Made by a program: the position numbers and the translations under genes. From positions 1,116,001-1,180,000 of the forward strand of contig NZ_CP017671.1 of NCBI RefSeq assembly GCF_001874625.1: 64,000 nucleotides of DNA. The letters are read 5' to 3'. Within the stretch, counting starts at the first letter, position 1, and every line of letters begins with the position of its first letter. This DNA comes from Providencia rettgeri. Lineage in GTDB: Bacteria; Pseudomonadota; Gammaproteobacteria; Enterobacterales; Enterobacteriaceae. Shown here one piece after another: positions 63,648-64,000 of this stretch. The notes beneath the pieces were generated by a model. The model searched no databases. It saw only the letters and a list, made by a program, of their open reading frames with translations, and was not told the origin of the DNA.

Positions 63648-64000
63648 ATATTATTTACCCAACTTTCAATCAATAAGGAAGAATGATTGCCCATATTGAA
63701 TGTGATTAATTCTGTCGTGATAGCTTAAACAATATTTTAAAATTGCGACTATCGGTTGAAAATTATTAGGGCAGAAATTCCTATTTTAGTTTAATGGGTT
63801 CGATCATTATGGTTTAAATTTAATTATTCCTGTTTTAGTTATTAGCAAAACTTGCAAGCAATAAACCCTAGCATAATAAAATCGACTGACAACCCTTGGT
63901 TAAGCATAATTAATCAAAAAAATCACATGCAGAAAAGACGAATTATTCTTGCTGATTAAAGAAATAATTAGCCTAATTCGTTAGTGCGTTAATTTAAGAT
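63648..64000. other. Region upstream of proV
   Basis: 353 bases, AT-rich, no gene seen before the window ends. AT-rich upstream sequence fits the H-NS-silenced, osmotically induced promoter known for E. coli proU, but no specific site could be fixed by eye. Confidence 0.45.

Overview
The window looks like a chromosomal segment of an enteric gammaproteobacterium of the order Enterobacterales. It is AT-rich, its proteins are close to but diverged from Escherichia coli, and its ERIC-type repeats fit Morganellaceae. Providencia is the best guess; this is inference from gene content and protein similarity, not from a search. Nearly all of it is core genome. No prophage, integron, CRISPR array, insertion sequence or toxin/defence island was seen.

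Layout. 1-7350: end of dinB, pepD (minus), gpt, frsA, crl, proB-proA. 7480-11996: aroL, then the lysophospholipid repair pair aas-lplT, then pncC. 11993-16489: recA with a near-perfect LexA box, alaS and csrA; no recX lies between recA and alaS. 16841-17526: tRNA-Ser(GCT) and three identical tRNA-Arg(ACG) genes. 17674-19903: gshA and luxS. 19992-22109 (minus): a CorB/CNNM-type protein and ypjD. 22498-26006: ffh, then rpsP-rimM-trmD-rplS. 26077-26594: four tandem ERIC copies with a 128-bp period. 26609-32326: aroF-tyrA under TyrR-type boxes, a chemotaxis receptor with a sigma-28 promoter, and convergent pheA with a phenylalanine-rich leader peptide and attenuator. 32468-38441: raiA, bamD, rluD, pgeF and clpB with a sigma-32 promoter.

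38534-44590 is a complete rRNA operon: P1 and P2, boxA, 16S, tRNA-Ile, tRNA-Ala, 23S, 5S, tRNA-Asp, terminator. After it comes a minus-strand trio (ABM-fold monooxygenase, tandem-ACT protein, ArsR-type regulator). It sits where E. coli carries kgtP and is the least understood gene set here. 46192-52939 carries yfiM, pssA, patZ, tapT and yfiF, but no trxC. 53029-54631 holds a quinone-reductase-like flavoprotein divergent from an HxlR regulator, and an unrecognised 140-aa gene. 54741-58204 is mprA-emrA-emrB. 58868-63647 is an intact YgaY-like MFS transporter and the osmoprotectant importer proV-proW-proX.

How the genes work together. Aromatic amino acid synthesis is strongly represented (aroL, aroF, tyrA, pheA, with TyrR boxes and a pheL attenuator). 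So are translation and ribosome genes (alaS, ffh, rpsP operon, rrn operon, rluD, raiA, yfiF, tapT). Phospholipid and envelope genes (aas, lplT, pssA, bamD) and stress genes (recA, clpB, proVWX, gshA, emrAB) complete the set. I found no convincing new multi-gene system. The best candidates for novelty are the ABM/ACT/ArsR trio, the tandem ERIC array, and the structured 663-bp gene-free gap at 58205-58867.
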